64,000 bases of DNA from Bifidobacterium scardovii JCM 12489 = DSM 13734. GTDB lineage: Bacteria; Actinomycetota; Actinomycetes; Actinomycetales; Bifidobacteriaceae. The notes below the pieces were generated by a model. That model made no database searches and was not told the DNA's origin. It saw only the letters and a program-made list of their open reading frames with translations. This document shows, in pieces, positions 63,257 to 64,000 of the stretch. Position numbers and translations under genes: made by a program. Within the stretch, counting starts at the first letter, position 1; the number at the start of each line of letters is the position of its first letter. Location: the NCBI RefSeq assembly GCF_001042635.1, contig NZ_AP012331.1, positions 1,302,001 through 1,366,000 of the forward strand. Reading direction: 5' to 3'.

Positions 63257-64000
63257 ATGGCGGAGGAGACCAAACCGGGAAGCGTCATATGGAACGCGTT
63301 CGCCGGCCCATTCGGCGGACTGGCCAAGTTCTGGCGGTCGAGTTCGGTCGCGCGCATGGCCGTGCCGGTGCTGTGCCTGTGCTACGACGTGATGATGCTC
63401 ACCCGGATCGTATTCGCGGGACCGGGAGCCGATCCCCAGGCCGGCGTGCTGACACGCCAGCCGTGGGGGCTGCCCCTGATGGTCGTATTGTGCCTCATCT
63501 CAGTGGGGGCGCTGCTGGTACGTCTGCGTCGTCCGTTCGTCGCGGCCTGCGTGGTGTGCGCCGCATACCTGTGCGCCGCGCTGTTCGGCATGGAAGCGTA
63601 CATGGCATTGCCCATGCTGTTCGCCCTGTACTCGTGCACGCTGCTTTGCGTCCCGTCGCTCCTGGTCGTGGGCATCACCGTGAACGCGGCCGTACTCGTT
63701 TCCGGAGCCCTGCTGCACATGCGTACGTCAGTGGAACCGTGGGCGATTCTGCTGCCGATGGCGTTCCTCGATGCCTCGGTCATCGCTCTTGGCCTGTGCT
63801 CGCGCGGCATCCGCGAACGACGCGAGGCCAAGGCCGTGATCGAGGATCAGCGCAGACGCGGCGTTGAACTGGAACGTCAGCGTGACGAGGCTCGCCGTCG
63901 CACCGACATCGCCGCCGAACTGCACGACAGCGTTGGCCATGACCTGACCGCCATCATCGCGCTCACCGAAGGATTGGGGGGCATGAGCGGCGACCCGCAG
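63257..64000 (+). CDS. Histidine kinase, N-terminal part (runs off the window)
   Basis: From ATG 63257 after GGAGAGGAG, 248 codons are open to the window end. Residues 33-190 hold about five membrane segments (VARMAVPVLCLCYDVMML; PLMVVLCLISVGALLV; VAACVVCAAYLCAALFG; and two more). A coiled coil follows (EDQRRRGVELERQRDEARRR), then the HisKA_3 box IAAELHDSVGHDLTAIIAL with the phospho-acceptor His223. It is probably the sensor for the ABC operon upstream. The same H-box occurs in the broken kinase at 49.7 kb. Confidence 0.88.
   Translation, partial: MAEETKPGSVIWNAFAGPFGGLAKFWRSSSVARMAVPVLCLCYDVMMLTRIVFAGPGADPQAGVLTRQPWGLPLMVVLCLISVGALLVRLRRPFVAACVVCAAYLCAALFGMEAYMALPMLFALYSCTLLCVPSLLVVGITVNAAVLVSGALLHMRTSVEPWAILLPMAFLDASVIALGLCSRGIRERREAKAVIEDQRRRGVELERQRDEARRRTDIAAELHDSVGHDLTAIIALTEGLGGMSGDPQ

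Noticed and set aside
63232..63867. A 211-codon frame at the end of the window
   Set aside because: It is a shifted-frame shadow of the membrane histidine kinase starting at 63257.

Overview
The window reads as chromosomal DNA of a high-GC actinobacterium, most likely a Bifidobacterium. The grounds are the order argC-J-B-D-F-R-G...H, the glmU-rsfS-phosphoglycerate-mutase-like-GH13 block, codon use strongly biased to G/C at third positions, and the tyrS-TPR-HAD-tlyA neighbourhood typical of Actinobacteria. I cannot name the species from sequence alone.

Layout. 1-1.4 kb: end of pheT, then a small membrane protein. 1.46-12.1 kb: the arginine biosynthesis cluster (argC, J, B, D, F, R, G, H), with ARG-box-like ArgR sites before argC and argG and a decayed AlbA/helix-turn-helix gene between argG and argH. 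12.2-19.1 kb: an HD-domain protein, a CmpB-like membrane protein, tyrS, a large Arg/Asp-repeat + TPR + acidic-tail protein, a HAD phosphatase, a 44-residue protein and tlyA. 19.1-30.1 kb: aspA, an MFS permease, a multi-membrane protein, a 1,647-residue Lhr helicase and prs. 30.2-36 kb: tRNA-Gln, glmU, rsfS, a histidine phosphatase, a GH13 glycosidase and a Ser/Gly-rich membrane protein. 37.8-42 kb: tRNA-Ala, tpx, a nitroreductase, a flavin/PLP-fold protein and an S10 peptidase. 42.2-48 kb: an accessory catabolic locus (SDR, amidohydrolase, APC permease) flanked by two broken genes, an aldo-keto reductase with an internal deletion and a frameshifted MFS transporter. 48.4-59.6 kb: a zone of gene decay and rearrangement. 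It holds a yidC paralogue cut into a histidine kinase, a decayed DinJ-YafQ module, a truncated DUF4012-like protein, a DUF4143 ATPase, and a two-component pair whose regulator is cut head-to-head into an ABC ATPase, with its permeases and a HEPN/Abi-like gene alongside. 59.9-64 kb: an intact ABC exporter/immunity-type operon (ATPase, two permeases), a lipoprotein, and a histidine kinase running off the end.

The most unusual element is a family of GC-rich palindromic repeats. Three full copies of about 190-205 bp (19.1, 36.0/37.6 and 41.9 kb) have long imperfect terminal inverted repeats and a shared core, so they look like a MITE. Half-units occur at 48.9 and 50.2 kb, and hairpin-only relatives at 12.0 and 6.15 kb. 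One full copy is split by an IS150-like IS3-family element with a clear 3-bp target duplication. One half-unit lies in frame inside the ATP-binding domain of a histidine kinase remnant, adding about 20 residues. I found no CRISPR array, rRNA or prophage.
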